A DNA stretch of 64,000 nt from Pseudomonas sp. Seg1 (GTDB lineage Bacteria; Pseudomonadota; Gammaproteobacteria; Pseudomonadales; Pseudomonadaceae), in the NCBI RefSeq assembly GCF_018326005.1, contig NZ_AP021903.1, positions 3,257,501-3,321,500 of the forward strand, written 5' to 3'. Below the pieces are notes generated by a model, which was not told where the DNA came from, made no database searches, and saw nothing but the letters and a program-made list of their open reading frames with translations. Both the position numbers and the translations under genes were made by a program. How positions within the stretch are numbered: position 1 is the first letter of the stretch; every line of letters begins with the position of its first letter. Of the stretch, positions 46,496 through 59,443 are shown one piece after another.

Positions 46496-47854
46496 ATGAA
46501 TGCCCCTTTCGATCAGCTGCTCACTTGGCTGAAAGATCACAAGATTACCGAAGTCGAATGTGTGGTCAGCGACCTGACCGGCATTGCCCGCGGCAAGATC
46601 GCACCGACCAACAAGTTCCTGCATGAGCGAGGCATGCGCCTGCCGGAAAGTGTGCTGCTGCAAACGGTAACCGGGGATTTTGTCGACGACGACATCTACT
46701 ACGACCTGCTCGATCCTGCCGACATCGACATGGTCTGCAAGCCAGTGGCCGACGCCGTGTACGTGATTCCATGGGCGATCGAGCCAACCGCCATCGTCAT
46801 CCACGACACCCTCGACAAGTTCGGCAACCCGATCGAACTGTCGCCGCGCAACGTGCTGAAGAAAGTCTTGCAGCTGTATACCGACAAGGGCTGGAAGCCG
46901 ATTGTCGCGCCGGAAATGGAGTTCTACCTGACCCAACGCTGCGAAGACCCTGACTTGCCGCTCAAGGCTCCGCTGGGCCGTTCGGGCCGTGCCGAAAGTG
47001 GTCGGCAGTCGTTCTCCATCGACGCCGCCAACGAATTTGATCCGCTGTTCGAAGACGTCTATGACTGGTGCGAGCTGCAAGGCCTGGACCTCGACACGCT
47101 GATCCACGAAGACGGCCCGGCGCAGATGGAAATCAACTTCCGTCACGGCGACGCGCTGGATCTGGCCGACCAGATCACCGTGTTCAAACGGACCATGCGC
47201 GAGGCTGCGCTCAAGCACAACGTCGCGGCGACGTTCATGGCCAAGCCGATTGGCGACGAGCCGGGCAGCGCCATGCACATCCACCAGAGCGTGGTGGACA
47301 TCGCCACGGGCAAGCCGATCTTCGCCAACGCCGACGGGCAAATGAGCGAGTTGTTCCTGCACTACATCGGCGGCTTGCAGAAGTACATCCCGAAAGTGCT
47401 GCCGATGTTCGCGCCGAACGTCAACTCGTTCCGCCGCTTCCTGCCGGACACTTCGGCGCCGGTCAACGTCGAATGGGGCGAAGAAAACCGCACCGTCGGT
47501 TTGCGTGTGCCGACCTCAAGCCCCGAAGCCATGCGCGTGGAAAACCGTTTGCCGGGCGCCGATGCCAACCCGTACCTGGCGATTGCCGCGAGTCTGCTCT
47601 GCGGTTACATCGGCATGGTCGAAGGCATCGAACCGAGCGCTGCGGTACAAGGCCGCGCTTACGAGCGCCGCAACCTGCGCCTGCCGATCACCATTGAAGA
47701 AGCGCTGACGCAGATGGAAGAGTGCGAGACCGTCGCGCAGTACCTCGGCGACAAGTTTGTTCGCGGCTACGTCGCGGTGAAGCGCGCCGAGCACGAAAAC
47801 TTCAAACGCGTGATCAGCTCGTGGGAGCGCGAGTTCCTGATGCTGAGCGTCTGA
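46496..47854 (+). CDS. Gamma-glutamylpolyamine synthetase (PuuA/SpuI-like)
   Basis: A 452-residue glutamine-synthetase-fold enzyme. It has MEFYLTQ, EDGPAQMEINFRHGDALDLAD, TFMAKPIGDEPGSAMHIHQS, SFRRFLPDTSAPVNVEWGEENRTVGLRVP and the C-terminal NRLPGADANPYLAIAA. These fit the glutamate-polyamine ligases of the PuuA/Spu group rather than housekeeping GlnA. The frame extends to 46388; ATG 46496 has GAGG six bases upstream and matches the family length. First step of the gamma-glutamyl route of putrescine and related amine catabolism, upstream of a PuuB-like oxidase. Confidence 0.88.
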   Translation: MNAPFDQLLTWLKDHKITEVECVVSDLTGIARGKIAPTNKFLHERGMRLPESVLLQTVTGDFVDDDIYYDLLDPADIDMVCKPVADAVYVIPWAIEPTAIVIHDTLDKFGNPIELSPRNVLKKVLQLYTDKGWKPIVAPEMEFYLTQRCEDPDLPLKAPLGRSGRAESGRQSFSIDAANEFDPLFEDVYDWCELQGLDLDTLIHEDGPAQMEINFRHGDALDLADQITVFKRTMREAALKHNVAATFMAKPIGDEPGSAMHIHQSVVDIATGKPIFANADGQMSELFLHYIGGLQKYIPKVLPMFAPNVNSFRRFLPDTSAPVNVEWGEENRTVGLRVPTSSPEAMRVENRLPGADANPYLAIAASLLCGYIGMVEGIEPSAAVQGRAYERRNLRLPITIEEALTQMEECETVAQYLGDKFVRGYVAVKRAEHENFKRVISSWEREFLMLSV

Positions 47855-47879
47855 TCAAAGCCAAAAGATCCCCTGTGTC

Positions 47880-50398
<2,519 letters not shown>

Positions 50399-50424
50399 CA
50401 GAACAAACAGCGCTGTCGCGATCT

Positions 50425-50455
50425 GATCGTTCCCCCGCTCTGCGTGGCAACGATC
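50425..50455. repeat. Single REP-like palindrome
   Basis: GATCGTT (50425-50431) and AACGATC (50449-50455) flank the inner CCCCGCTCTGCGTGG. It resembles one arm of the inverted repeat at 47880-47990, with two base changes. Confidence 0.75.
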
Positions 50456-50574
50456 AATTCTGTTTTCTTACCTGGCGAGCTATACACATTTGCTCTATCG
50501 CCAAGCACTTCTATATTGATGAAGTGCTTTTGCGTTCCTGACGCTCAGTGCCCAATCATTGAAGGAGGACACGG

Positions 50575-52230
50575 ATGAAGTCGTCAGCCACCGACGAGCC
50601 GCGAGCACCAGGCCAGGCCCCCATCAAGACCCGTCGCTTCGGCATATCGCTGGTATGGATCGTGCCGATCGTGGCGGTGCTGGTGGGCATTTCGCTGGTG
50701 GTGCACAACCTGATGCAGGAAGGGCCGACCATCATCGTCAACTTCAAGACCGGCAGCGGTCTGGTGGCCAACAAGACCGAAGTCAAATACCGCAACGTGG
50801 TGGTCGGGCACGTCACCGATGTCGAATTGAGCGATGACCAGAAGAGCGTCAACGCCACCATCAAACTGGCCAAACAGGCCGAAAGCTTCACCCGCGAAGA
50901 CTCCCAGTACTGGGTCGTGCGCCCACGCATTGGCGCCGGTGGCGTATCGGGCATCGATACCCTGCTCTCCGGCGACTATATCGGCGCCGACATTGGCCAG
51001 GCCAACAACCGCGCCAAACAATTCAAGGGCCTGGAGAATCCGCCGCCGATCACCTACGGCGAACCGGGCAAGCGTTTCATGCTGCATACCCAGGACCTCG
51101 GCTCGCTGGACATCGGTTCGCCGGTTTACTACCGCAAGATTCCGGTCGGTCAAGTCGTCACCTATGCCCTCGATGAAGGCGGCAAAGGCGTGAACATCGA
51201 AGTGTTCATTCATTCGCCCAACGACGCCTTTGTCACCGAAAACACCCGTTTCTGGAACGCCAGCGGTATTGACGTCAGCGTCGGCGCCAACGGCTTCCAG
51301 GTCAAAACCGAATCGTTGTCGTCCATGCTGGTCGGCGGCATCGCTTTCCGCGCCCCGGACTACAGCCCCAACGACGTGGTGGCGGCCGATGACAAAGACT
51401 TCGAACTGTTCGCCGATCAGCAAACCGCCCTCGCCCCGCCCAACGGCAAGGCGCAATACCTGAGCCTGCGTTTCGACCAGTCCCTGCGCGGACTCAAGGT
51501 CGATGCACCGGTGGAATTCCTCGGCATGGAGATCGGCCGGGTGGTGGCGATCAACCTGGATTTCGACGCGAAAAAACGCAGCTTCCCGCTGAATGTCGGC
51601 ATCGTTATCTACCCGCAACGCCTCGGTATGGCCTACGGCAAAATGCTCACGGCGTTCAAGCACGACCCCAATGACGAAGCCGCCGGCATTCGCCTGATCG
51701 GCACCTTTATCGACAACGGCCTGCGCGCCCAGGCCCGCAGCGGTAATTTGCTGACCGGCCAGTTGTACATAGCGCTGGATTTCTTCCCGAAAGCCGAAAA
51801 AGTCGCCTTCGATCCAACCTTGCGCCCGGTGGTCATTCCGACTGTGCCGGGCAGCCTCGAACAGTTGCAGGAAAAACTCGAAGCCGTGGTCGACAAGCTC
51901 AACAAAGTGCCGGTCGATCGCATCGCCAACAACCTCGACAGCAATCTGGTCGAACTGCGCAAAGGCCTGACCCAGTTCAACGCCAAGACCTTGCCGGGGG
52001 TGCAGAGCACGCTCGCCGATGTCAGCAAGACCCTGCAGTCCGCCAGCTCGACCCTGGCCGAAGATTCGCCGCAACGCGAAAAACTCACCGAGACCCTCGA
52101 CGAACTCGGGCGCATGTCGCGCTCGTTGCGTGAGTTGTCGGATTACCTCGGTCGTCATCCGGAATCGCTGATTCGCGGGCGCCCGGACAACGCGGCGCCA
52201 CTGGATCTGAAAGGACCGCCACGCAATTGA
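50575..52230 (+). CDS. pqiB: MCE/MlaD-family protein PqiB
   Basis: A 551-residue protein with an N-terminal transmembrane segment (about 23-46: SLVWIVPIVAVLVGISLVVHNL) and three MCE domains (starting about 50, 160 and 290; e.g. GSGLVANKTEVKYRNVVVGHV, LGSLDIGSPVYYRKIPVGQV, LRGLKVDAPVEFLGMEIGRV). The C-terminal helical region (about 440-530) is long. PqiB forms a periplasm-spanning tube for lipid transport. GGAGG lies before ATG 50575. The usual upstream membrane protein PqiA is missing; the gene starts 176 bases after the oxidoreductase. Confidence 0.9.
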   Translation: MKSSATDEPRAPGQAPIKTRRFGISLVWIVPIVAVLVGISLVVHNLMQEGPTIIVNFKTGSGLVANKTEVKYRNVVVGHVTDVELSDDQKSVNATIKLAKQAESFTREDSQYWVVRPRIGAGGVSGIDTLLSGDYIGADIGQANNRAKQFKGLENPPPITYGEPGKRFMLHTQDLGSLDIGSPVYYRKIPVGQVVTYALDEGGKGVNIEVFIHSPNDAFVTENTRFWNASGIDVSVGANGFQVKTESLSSMLVGGIAFRAPDYSPNDVVAADDKDFELFADQQTALAPPNGKAQYLSLRFDQSLRGLKVDAPVEFLGMEIGRVVAINLDFDAKKRSFPLNVGIVIYPQRLGMAYGKMLTAFKHDPNDEAAGIRLIGTFIDNGLRAQARSGNLLTGQLYIALDFFPKAEKVAFDPTLRPVVIPTVPGSLEQLQEKLEAVVDKLNKVPVDRIANNLDSNLVELRKGLTQFNAKTLPGVQSTLADVSKTLQSASSTLAEDSPQREKLTETLDELGRMSRSLRELSDYLGRHPESLIRGRPDNAAPLDLKGPPRN

Positions 52231-52247
52231 GCACAGGAGTCAAACCG

Positions 52248-52799
52248 ATGGCTGTACCGCTGAAGATCACCCTGCTCGCTGCGTTCCTGCTACTGGGCGC
52301 CTGCCGCAGCGACCCGATCAGCTTTCATACGCTGACGCCGGTGCAAATGAGCAATAAGGGCAGCGGCACACAGATCCCGATCGAAAGCCTCAGTGTGCCG
52401 CCGCAGGTCGACCGTGCACAAATCGTCATCCGTCAAGGCAACAGCGGCCTGGCGATTCTGGAAACTGATTGGTGGGGCGCAACACTTGCCGATGAGTTGC
52501 GCGGTGCGTTGAGCGATCAACTGAGCAACAGCAGCGGGCGCCGCAACGTCTCGGTGCGTATCGAGGTGCAGCGTTTCGACTCGATTCCCGGCCAGTATGG
52601 TTTGATCGATGCAAAATGGCGCCTGCGTCCACTCGGTGAGACTGACAGCAGTCTGGTGACATGCCGCTCGACGTTACAGACCCCGTCCGGACCGAGCATC
52701 GATGACTTGGTGACGGCTCAGCAGAACAACGTCAAACGTCTCGCTGCGTTGATCAGTCAGGCGGCTGGCAACGCGCGAGGATGTCCGCCAGGTCCTTGA
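52248..52799 (+). CDS. pqiC: Outer-membrane lipoprotein PqiC
   Basis: A 183-residue lipoprotein: signal peptide with lipobox LGAC (MAVPLKITLLAAFLLLGAC), then an ABC-type-auxiliary-like domain (FHTLTPVQ, QVDRAQIVIRQG, WWGATLADELRGALSDQLS). It is the outer-membrane partner of PqiB. The frame is open from a TTG at 52227, but ATG 52248 has AGGAG eight bases upstream and starts the signal peptide. It is 17 bases after pqiB. Confidence 0.88.
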   Translation: MAVPLKITLLAAFLLLGACRSDPISFHTLTPVQMSNKGSGTQIPIESLSVPPQVDRAQIVIRQGNSGLAILETDWWGATLADELRGALSDQLSNSSGRRNVSVRIEVQRFDSIPGQYGLIDAKWRLRPLGETDSSLVTCRSTLQTPSGPSIDDLVTAQQNNVKRLAALISQAAGNARGCPPGP

Positions 52800-53059
52800 T
52801 CAGTCACGCCGCTTTACCTCGATACTCGATGTTGGTTAAACCCGGGCGCAAACAAAACTGCATTTGAGTTTATTTATCAAATGTCTGCTTTAGTTGTGCC
52901 CGGTAACTTCCGGCAATTTTTTCACATGTTCTTCACTGCCCCGCCACGCCCTCGAACGTAGTGTTCAGCCTGCATTCAACTCAGTCGTCGTAAAGTCGCT
53001 CGCAGCCTGAGCCTTACGTTGCGCTGAATGAAATACCGAACATTCAAAGGGGCAGGATT

Positions 53060-53737
53060 GTGGCGCCGTTATTTCAACTGAAAACGTTATTCAGGTCGCC
53101 GCAAACCCTGCGTTTGCGCCTGTTGCTGGCACTGGTTTGCGTAGTGTTCGTGGCCATTCTGGTCAGCGGTTTCGTGTTCTGGCCACGCTCACCGAACGAT
53201 CTGGATCATGCAAGCCGCCGCGTCACTGCCGAATGGATGCAGGCCTGGCAAGCCGGCGAAGTGGTCGCACTGGTGCGCCATACCGAACGTTGTGATCGCT
53301 CCGGCAACACTTGCCTGGGGCCGGCCGACGGGATCACTCAGGTCGGTAGCGTGGCGGCGACCGCCGTTGGTCAGGGCTTTCAGCAATTGGGCATGCAGCA
53401 GGCTCAAGTGCTGAGCAGTCCGTTGACCCGAACCGCACAAACCGCGCAGTACATGTTCGGTCAGGACGCCAGCACGCAAGACTGGCTGGCCACCTGCGGC
53501 CCTGTGCTGCGCGATGAAGTGATCGCCCACAAAACAGCCGGGCAGAATCTGGTGCTGGTGACCCACAGCGGTTGCATCAGCGACTTTGAAAAGCAAACCG
53601 GCTTCCCCCACGCGATTGCCGCTGAATACGGCAGTGTATTGCTGGTTCGCATTGACAGTCATAAACAACTAAACGTACTGGGCATTATTAATGTGCCGTT
53701 CTGGAAAACCCTGAACATTGCTGATGCACAGAACTAA
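53060..53737 (+). CDS. Histidine phosphatase superfamily protein (Ais-like)
   Basis: A 225-residue protein with an N-terminal transmembrane segment (about 17-37: LRLLLALVCVVFVAILVSGFVF) and a phosphoglycerate-mutase-like domain. The catalytic region LVRHTERCDRSGNTCLGPADG carries R-H, with a second histidine in VLVTHSGCIS. The RHxERCDRS pattern resembles Ais/PmrG, the LPS heptose phosphatase next to arn genes in enterics. It starts with GTG at 53060 and precedes an ArnT-like gene by 57 bases. It probably acts in the periplasm on LPS phosphate, as an inference. Confidence 0.75.
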   Translation: MAPLFQLKTLFRSPQTLRLRLLLALVCVVFVAILVSGFVFWPRSPNDLDHASRRVTAEWMQAWQAGEVVALVRHTERCDRSGNTCLGPADGITQVGSVAATAVGQGFQQLGMQQAQVLSSPLTRTAQTAQYMFGQDASTQDWLATCGPVLRDEVIAHKTAGQNLVLVTHSGCISDFEKQTGFPHAIAAEYGSVLLVRIDSHKQLNVLGIINVPFWKTLNIADAQN

Positions 53738-53794
53738 CGCCCATTCAATTCAACGTTTCGCACCCGATACTTATATCCGCGCCAAGGTCCAGTG

Positions 53795-55516
53795 ATGACG
53801 TCTGATAACAAACCGTTGCGCCACGCCGTCCGGCATTTACCGCAGACGCCAACAGCACGAACATTTGAGCGCTGGGCGATTCCCGGTCTGATCCTCGCTT
53901 TTGTGTTGTTTTACCTGTTGCCGCTGATGACCCACGGCTTATGGATCCCCGACGAAACCCGTTACGGCCAGATCAGCCAGGAAATGCTCCTGAGCGGTAA
54001 CTGGGTCGCGCCGCATTTCATGGGCATTCGCTACTTCGAAAAACCCATCGCCGGTTACTGGATGATTGCCATCGGTCAGGCGATTTTTGGTGACAATCTG
54101 TTCGGTGTGCGCATCGCCTCGGCGTTGAGCACCGGCGCCAGTGTCTGGCTCACCTACCTGCTGGCCCGGCGACTCTGGGACAATCCGCGTATCAGTGCGG
54201 CGTGCGCGTTGCTGTTCATGAGTTTTGGTTTGATTGCCGGTCAGGCCGGTTATGCCAACCTCGATCCGCAGTTCACCTTGTGGGTCAACCTGAGTCTGGT
54301 GGCGGTCTGGTTTGCCATCGACAGTCGCACCACGACGGCGCGGATCAGCAGTTGGGCACTGTTGGGCGCAGCGTGTGGCATGGGCCTGATGACCAAGGGT
54401 TTTCTAGCGTTGCTGCTGCCGGTGTTGATCGCCCTGCCCTACATGATCTGGCAACGCCGTTTTGGCGAATTGCTGCGCTTCGGCCCGGTGGCGGTGCTGG
54501 TGGCCGTCGTTGTCAGCGTGCCGTGGGCGTTGGCTGTGCATTACCGGGAACCGGACTTCTGGCGATTCTTCTTCTGGCATGAACACATCCGCCGTTTCGC
54601 TGCGGGCGATGACGCCCAGCACGCGCGGCCATGGTGGTTCTACCTGCCGCTGCTGTTTGCTGCCACGTTGCCATGGGCGCTGTTGTTACCATCGACGCTG
54701 ATCCGCACCTGGCGCGAAAAGTCCCAGCCGAAAATCGCCTTCCTCGCCCTATGGTTCTTGCTGCCGCTCGCGTTCTTCAGTCTGAGCAGCGGCAAGTTGC
54801 CGACTTACATCATGCCGTGCCTGATGCCGCTGGCCTTGTTGATGGGCCACACCGTGGTGAACTGGCTGGACCACGGCAACGCGCGAGTGCTGCGTCTGAA
54901 CGGCGTGGTCAACACCGTGCTGGCCAGTGTCGCGCTGATTGCCCTGATCTACTTGCAGGCCACCAGAGAGATTTATGAAAACACCGAGATGTTCAGCCTG
55001 TCGCTGGTGTTTATCGTGCTTATCGGCTGGATCATCGCCAACGCCCTGCAAATCATGCGGCCGCTTACGCTGTGGGCGATGCCGGCGCTGGGCATCGGTC
55101 TGCTGATTGCGCTGTTACCAGCGGCAATGCCTGCACAGATCGTCGATAGCAAGATGCCCGATCAGTTTATTGCCGAGCATCAACAGGCATTGAGCGAAAC
55201 AACTTCACTGCTGAGCAACGACCTCGGCGCCGCATCAGCCTTGTCGTGGCGCCTGAGACGCCCGCAGGTTGACCTCTTCAACACCGTCGGCGAGTTGAAA
55301 TACGGTCTCGACGATCCGGCCATGGCTTCGCGCAAGGTCGGTCTGGATGATGTCGGCCAATGGATGATCGAGGCGCGTAAAAAAGGCACGGTAGGCGTGG
55401 TGATGCGCGTCAACAGTGTTCAGGAAGTTCAGGAAATCGAGCGGTTGCCAATCGATGGCCAGCACTTCCAGCGCGGCAATCTGCATATCTACCTCTTCAG
55501 CAAAACCCGGCCATAA
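53795..55516 (+). CDS. ArnT-like aminoarabinose/glycosyl transferase
   Basis: A 573-residue inner-membrane transferase of the ArnT/PMT group, with about twelve hydrophobic segments. The first periplasmic loop has [26 protein letters not shown], with the acidic DE pair, and [13 protein letters not shown], as in ArnT, which moves 4-amino-4-deoxy-L-arabinose from undecaprenyl phosphate to lipid A. GTG 53792 directly precedes ATG 53795; I use the ATG. It lies 5 kb before arnBCA, separated by an iron importer and a recombinase, so it may be a second ArnT or the only one. The operon after arnA is outside the window. Confidence 0.85.
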   Translation: MTSDNKPLRHAVRHLPQTPTARTFERWAIPGLILAFVLFYLLPLMTHGLWIPDETRYGQISQEMLLSGNWVAPHFMGIRYFEKPIAGYWMIAIGQAIFGDNLFGVRIASALSTGASVWLTYLLARRLWDNPRISAACALLFMSFGLIAGQAGYANLDPQFTLWVNLSLVAVWFAIDSRTTTARISSWALLGAACGMGLMTKGFLALLLPVLIALPYMIWQRRFGELLRFGPVAVLVAVVVSVPWALAVHYREPDFWRFFFWHEHIRRFAAGDDAQHARPWWFYLPLLFAATLPWALLLPSTLIRTWREKSQPKIAFLALWFLLPLAFFSLSSGKLPTYIMPCLMPLALLMGHTVVNWLDHGNARVLRLNGVVNTVLASVALIALIYLQATREIYENTEMFSLSLVFIVLIGWIIANALQIMRPLTLWAMPALGIGLLIALLPAAMPAQIVDSKMPDQFIAEHQQALSETTSLLSNDLGAASALSWRLRRPQVDLFNTVGELKYGLDDPAMASRKVGLDDVGQWMIEARKKGTVGVVMRVNSVQEVQEIERLPIDGQHFQRGNLHIYLFSKTRP

Positions 55517-55525
55517 CCTCAAAGA

Positions 55526-55544
55526 CCAGGCGCCCGGCGCCTGG
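55526..55544 (+). terminator. Hairpin after the ArnT-like gene
   Basis: CCAGGCGCC and GGCGCCTGG are perfect arms around one base (the stem will open to a larger loop). CTCTATTTCC follows. It probably terminates the phosphatase/transferase operon. Confidence 0.55.
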
Positions 55545-55702
55545 CAGCCTCTATTTCCTCCTGCCTTGAATGACGCTGAATGACGCACGGCAATCGTGCG
55601 TCTGCCAGTCGCTGCTAATCTGAATGGCAATGACATGTATTAACGGTTTCTTTGACGTTTTTTTCTCATTTGCTTCTCTACATTGCCGGCGGCCCAATAT
55701 CT

Positions 55703-55720
55703 GCAAATCATTCGCATTGA
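55703..55720 (+). promoter_or_regulatory. Fur-box-like sequence before the iron-binding protein gene
   Basis: GCAAATCATTCGCATTGA has the 7-1-7-type pattern of Fur sites (complement AATGCGAATGATTTGC). It lies 55 bases before the start at 55776. Similarity is moderate. Confidence 0.45.
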
Positions 55721-55775
55721 AACCTGCCCGCGAATGCCTGCCCATAACGTCTAAAAAATCAGGAGCGTTCTCGTC

Positions 55776-56789
55776 ATGAATCCACAGTTTCCTGCCTTTC
55801 TGAAACGCGCTTTGCTGGCCACCGCCCTGCTCGGCGCAGGTCAGGCGTTTGCTGCCGACAGCATTGGCCTGGTGGTCTACAACGCACAGCACGAAAGCCT
55901 GACCAAGGCCTGGGTGGCCGGGTTTACCGAAGAAACCGGGATTCCGGTGACGATTCGCAATGGCGATGACACCGAGATGGGCAATCAGTTGGTGCAGGAA
56001 GGTTCGGCTTCTCCGGCGGATGTGTTTTTGACCGAGAACTCCCCGGCGATGGTGCTGGTGGACCACGCCAAACTGTTTGCCCCGGTAGCGCCGGCGACGC
56101 TGGAACAAGTGGATTCGGCCTATCGCCCAGCCCACGGTCAGTGGATCGGCATCGCCGCGCGCTCCACCGTATTTGTCTACAACCCGAGCAAACTGGCGGA
56201 AAAAGACCTGCCAAAATCCCTGCTCGATCTGGCCAAACCTGACTGGAAGGGTCGCTGGGCTGCATCCCCGGCCGGCGCGGACTTCCAGGCGATCGTCGCC
56301 GCCGTGCTGGAACAGAAAGGTGAAGCGGCCACACTCGACTGGCTCAAAGGCATGAAAACCAACGCCACTGTCTACCGTGGTAACAGCGCTGTGCTCAAAG
56401 CGGTGAATGCCGGGCAGATCGACAGCGGCGTGATCTACCACTATTACAGTTTTGTCGATCAGTCCAAGACCGGCGAAAACAGCAAGAACACCCAACTCCA
56501 CTACTTCAAACATCAGGACCCGGGTGCTTTCGTGAGCATCTCCGGCGCTGGTGTGCTGGCCTCCAGCAAACACCAGGATGAAGCTCAGCAGTTCCTCAAG
56601 TACATCACTGGCAAACAGGGCCAGGAGATTCTTCACAGCGGTAATTCCTTTGAATACGCGGTCGGCAAAGACGCGCCGTCCAACCCGAAACTGACGCCGC
56701 TGAAGGATCTCGATGCGCCAAAAGTCGATGCGTCGAAACTCGACAGCCAGAAAGCCGTCGAGCTGATGACCCAGGCCGGACTGCTGTAA
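55776..56789 (+). CDS. Ferric iron ABC transporter, periplasmic binding protein (FbpA-like)
   Basis: A 337-residue binding protein of the ferric-binding FbpA/FutA group. Signal peptide MNPQFPAFLKRALLATALLGAGQAFA; the start of the mature protein, SIGLVVYNAQHESLTKAWVAGFTEETGI, and the tyrosine pair region SGVIYHYYSFVDQ are typical of Fe(III) coordination. Start ATG 55776 with AGGAG upstream. It heads the importer operon. Confidence 0.88.
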   Translation: MNPQFPAFLKRALLATALLGAGQAFAADSIGLVVYNAQHESLTKAWVAGFTEETGIPVTIRNGDDTEMGNQLVQEGSASPADVFLTENSPAMVLVDHAKLFAPVAPATLEQVDSAYRPAHGQWIGIAARSTVFVYNPSKLAEKDLPKSLLDLAKPDWKGRWAASPAGADFQAIVAAVLEQKGEAATLDWLKGMKTNATVYRGNSAVLKAVNAGQIDSGVIYHYYSFVDQSKTGENSKNTQLHYFKHQDPGAFVSISGAGVLASSKHQDEAQQFLKYITGKQGQEILHSGNSFEYAVGKDAPSNPKLTPLKDLDAPKVDASKLDSQKAVELMTQAGLL

Positions 56790-56792
56790 GTG

Positions 56793-58388
56793 ATGCCCGA
56801 AACCTTACCGGCAGAGGTGGCGGCAGCCTCCTCCGCCCATCGTCCACTGAAAGCCCGCGCCCTTTCCGGTCGCGGGGGATCGTGGGTGGTGGCGTTGGCG
56901 ATCGGCGTGTCGTTGTTGTCGCTGCTGCCAATCGCTTTTGTGATCGGCGTGTCGTGGACCACCGGTTGGGCGACCATTCAAGCCTTGGTGTTCCGCCCCC
57001 GTGTGGGTGAGCTGCTGGTCAACACCGTGCTGCTGGTGTTGATCACCCTGCCGCTGTGCATCGTGCTGGGTACCACGCTGGCCTGGCTGACCGAACGCAC
57101 CAACCTGCCGGGTCGGCGTCTGTGGTCGCTGCTCGCGGTGGCACCGCTGGCGGTGCCGGCGTTCGTGCACAGCTACGCGTGGGTCAGCCTGATTCCATCG
57201 ATTCATGGCTTGCCCGCCGGCGTACTGGTGTCGGTGGTCGCTTATTTCCCGTTTCTGTATTTGCCGATTGCAGCGACCTTGCGCCGCCTCGATCCGGCCA
57301 TTGAGGACGTTGCCGAATCCCTCGGCCTCAAGCCCTGGGCGGTGTTTTTCCGGGTGGTATTGCCTCAGTTGCGGCTGGCGATCTGTGGCGGTGCGCTGCT
57401 GGTCGGCCTGCATCTGCTGGCCGAATACGGTCTCTACGCGATGATCCGTTTCGATACCTTCACCACGGCGATTTTCGATCAGTTCAAATCGACCTTTAAC
57501 GGCCCGGCGGCGAACATGCTCGCCGGGGTGCTGGCCCTGTGTTGTCTGGCGATGCTCACCGTCGAATCCGCCGCCCGTGGCCAGGCGCGCTATGCGCGAG
57601 TCGGCGCTGGTAGTGCCCGCGAGCAGCGCACCATTCGTTTGAAACGCAGCGCAGTGGTCGCAGGACTTGCCCTGCAAAGCCTGACCTGCCTGCTCGCGCT
57701 CGGCGTGCCGTTGCTGACATTGGGTCGCTGGTTGATCGCTGGCGGTGCCGAGGTCTGGGAAAGTGGCGAGCTGCTGCCCGCCCTCCTGCAAACCCTGTCG
57801 TTCGGTGTGGCCGGGGCCTTGCTGACCAGTCTGGCGGCGATTCCGATTGCCTGGCTGTCGATTCGCGCGCCGGGCAAATTGCAGCGCTTGCTCGAAGGCT
57901 GCAACTACATCACCAGTGCGTTGCCGGGGATCGTCGTGGCGCTGGCCTTGGTCACCGTGACCATCCATTTCGCCCGGCCGATCTACCAGACCACCATTAC
58001 CGTGCTGCTCGCTTACCTGCTGATGTTTTTGCCGCGTGCGCTGGTCAGCCTGCGCGCCGGTTTCGCTCAGGCACCGGTTGAGCTGGAAAACATCGCGCAA
58101 AGCCTCGGCCGCTCGCCACTGCGCGCCTTGTGGCTGATCACCCTGCGCCTCGCCGCGCCCGGTGCAGCCGCTGGTGCGGCGCTGGTTTTTCTGGCGATCA
58201 CCAACGAGCTGACCGCCACGCTACTGCTCGCACCTAACGGCACACGGACCCTGGCCACCGGTTTCTGGGCCATGACCAGTGAAATCGACTACGCCGCCGC
58301 TGCGCCTTACGCGCTGCTGATGGTCCTGCTTTCACTGCCGCTGACAGCCATTCTCTATCACCAATCCAGGCGCACCGCTGGCCGATGA
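56793..58388 (+). CDS. Ferric iron ABC transporter permease (FbpB-like)
   Basis: A 531-residue permease with two fused membrane halves and about twelve hydrophobic segments; each half has an EAA-type loop ([22 protein letters not shown] and [22 protein letters not shown]). GTG 56790 and ATG 56793 are adjacent; ATG is taken. It follows the binding-protein stop directly and overlaps the ATPase start by four bases. Confidence 0.9.
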   Translation: MPETLPAEVAAASSAHRPLKARALSGRGGSWVVALAIGVSLLSLLPIAFVIGVSWTTGWATIQALVFRPRVGELLVNTVLLVLITLPLCIVLGTTLAWLTERTNLPGRRLWSLLAVAPLAVPAFVHSYAWVSLIPSIHGLPAGVLVSVVAYFPFLYLPIAATLRRLDPAIEDVAESLGLKPWAVFFRVVLPQLRLAICGGALLVGLHLLAEYGLYAMIRFDTFTTAIFDQFKSTFNGPAANMLAGVLALCCLAMLTVESAARGQARYARVGAGSAREQRTIRLKRSAVVAGLALQSLTCLLALGVPLLTLGRWLIAGGAEVWESGELLPALLQTLSFGVAGALLTSLAAIPIAWLSIRAPGKLQRLLEGCNYITSALPGIVVALALVTVTIHFARPIYQTTITVLLAYLLMFLPRALVSLRAGFAQAPVELENIAQSLGRSPLRALWLITLRLAAPGAAAGAALVFLAITNELTATLLLAPNGTRTLATGFWAMTSEIDYAAAAPYALLMVLLSLPLTAILYHQSRRTAGR

Positions 58389-59443
58389 ACGCACTCGAAC
58401 TGATCTCCCTGAGCAAAGCCTTTAGCGCACAGAAAGCGCTGGATGACATCTGTCTGTCCGTCGCGACCGGCAGCCGCACGGTCATCGTCGGCCCTTCCGG
58501 TTCCGGCAAAACCACGCTGTTGCGGATGATCGCCGGATTCGAATTTCCCGATGCCGGCAGCCTCACCCTCAACGGCCAGACGCTGGTCGACAGCAGCCAC
58601 GCCGTGCCGGCCTACCAACGCCAGATCGGCTACGTGCCGCAGGATGGTGCGCTGTTTCCGCACATGACCGTGGCCGCCAACATCGGCTTCGGCGTGGCCC
58701 TGACCGGTGCGGCCAGAACCGAGCGCATCGCGCAATTGATGGACAGCGTGGCGCTTGACGCCCACATGGCCAGCCGCTGGCCACACGAATTATCCGGCGG
58801 CCAGCAGCAACGAGTGTCCCTCGCCCGGGCGTTGGCCCAGCAACCGCGTTTGATGCTGCTCGATGAGCCGTTTTCCGCCCTCGATACTGGACTGCGCAGC
58901 GCCATGCGCAAAATGGTCGCGCGCCTGCTTGAAGAGACCGGCGTCACCACCATTCTGGTGACTCACGATCAGGGTGAGGCGCTGTCATTCGCCGATCAGT
59001 TGGCGGTCATGCGTGGCGGGCGGCTGGTGCAATCGGGGCACCCGATGGACCTCTACCGCTACCCGAACGATGAGCAGACCGCGCATTTTCTCGGCGAAGC
59101 GGTGGTGATGCCGGCGCGGATCGAATCCGGTTGGGCGCACTGCGATCTCGGCCCGGTGCCGGTCAACAGCAACGGCATCATCGGCACCGCACAGATCATG
59201 TTGCGCCCGGAGCAGTTGCAGGTGGCCGACGGGGTAAACGACGCGCTGGCCTGCAATGCCGTGGTCACCGAGCGCGATTTCGCCGGCAACACCTGCACGC
59301 TTACCGTCGAACTGCGTTCGCAAACCACTCAGGACCCGGGCCGTTCGCTGTTGGTGCGCAGCTCCGGCATGCACGCGCCACCGGCCGGCAGCGCGGTGCA
59401 GTTGTCGATACTCGGCGCCGCCCATGTGTTCGCCGCGTCCTGA
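58385..59443 (+). CDS. Ferric iron ABC transporter ATPase (FbpC-like)
   Basis: A 352-residue ATPase: Walker [10 protein letters not shown], signature [14 protein letters not shown], Walker [13 protein letters not shown] and H-loop THDQGEAL, with a C-terminal TOBE-like region ([10 protein letters not shown] onwards). ATGA overlap with the permease. Its stop (59441-59443) directly abuts the stop of the convergent recombinase gene, with no bases between them. Confidence 0.92.
   Translation: MNALELISLSKAFSAQKALDDICLSVATGSRTVIVGPSGSGKTTLLRMIAGFEFPDAGSLTLNGQTLVDSSHAVPAYQRQIGYVPQDGALFPHMTVAANIGFGVALTGAARTERIAQLMDSVALDAHMASRWPHELSGGQQQRVSLARALAQQPRLMLLDEPFSALDTGLRSAMRKMVARLLEETGVTTILVTHDQGEALSFADQLAVMRGGRLVQSGHPMDLYRYPNDEQTAHFLGEAVVMPARIESGWAHCDLGPVPVNSNGIIGTAQIMLRPEQLQVADGVNDALACNAVVTERDFAGNTCTLTVELRSQTTQDPGRSLLVRSSGMHAPPAGSAVQLSILGAAHVFAAS

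Noticed and set aside
46334..47362. Upstream extension of the AraC-family gene
   Set aside because: The region is antisense to the glutamylpolyamine synthetase; the true start at 46333 fits the family length.
50584..52158. Minus-strand open frame of 524 codons
   Set aside because: A shadow of pqiB; the plus strand shows three MCE domains.
52841..52903. Nested inverted repeats (CCGGGC/GCCCGG and CATTTGA/TCAAATG) after pqiC, considered as a structured RNA
   Set aside because: The arms are short, the structure is interrupted and no known RNA family is recognised; at most a weak terminator.
56805..58100. Minus-strand open frame of 431 codons
   Set aside because: A shadow of the iron permease gene, rich in Gln, His and Arg as expected for antisense of membrane segments.
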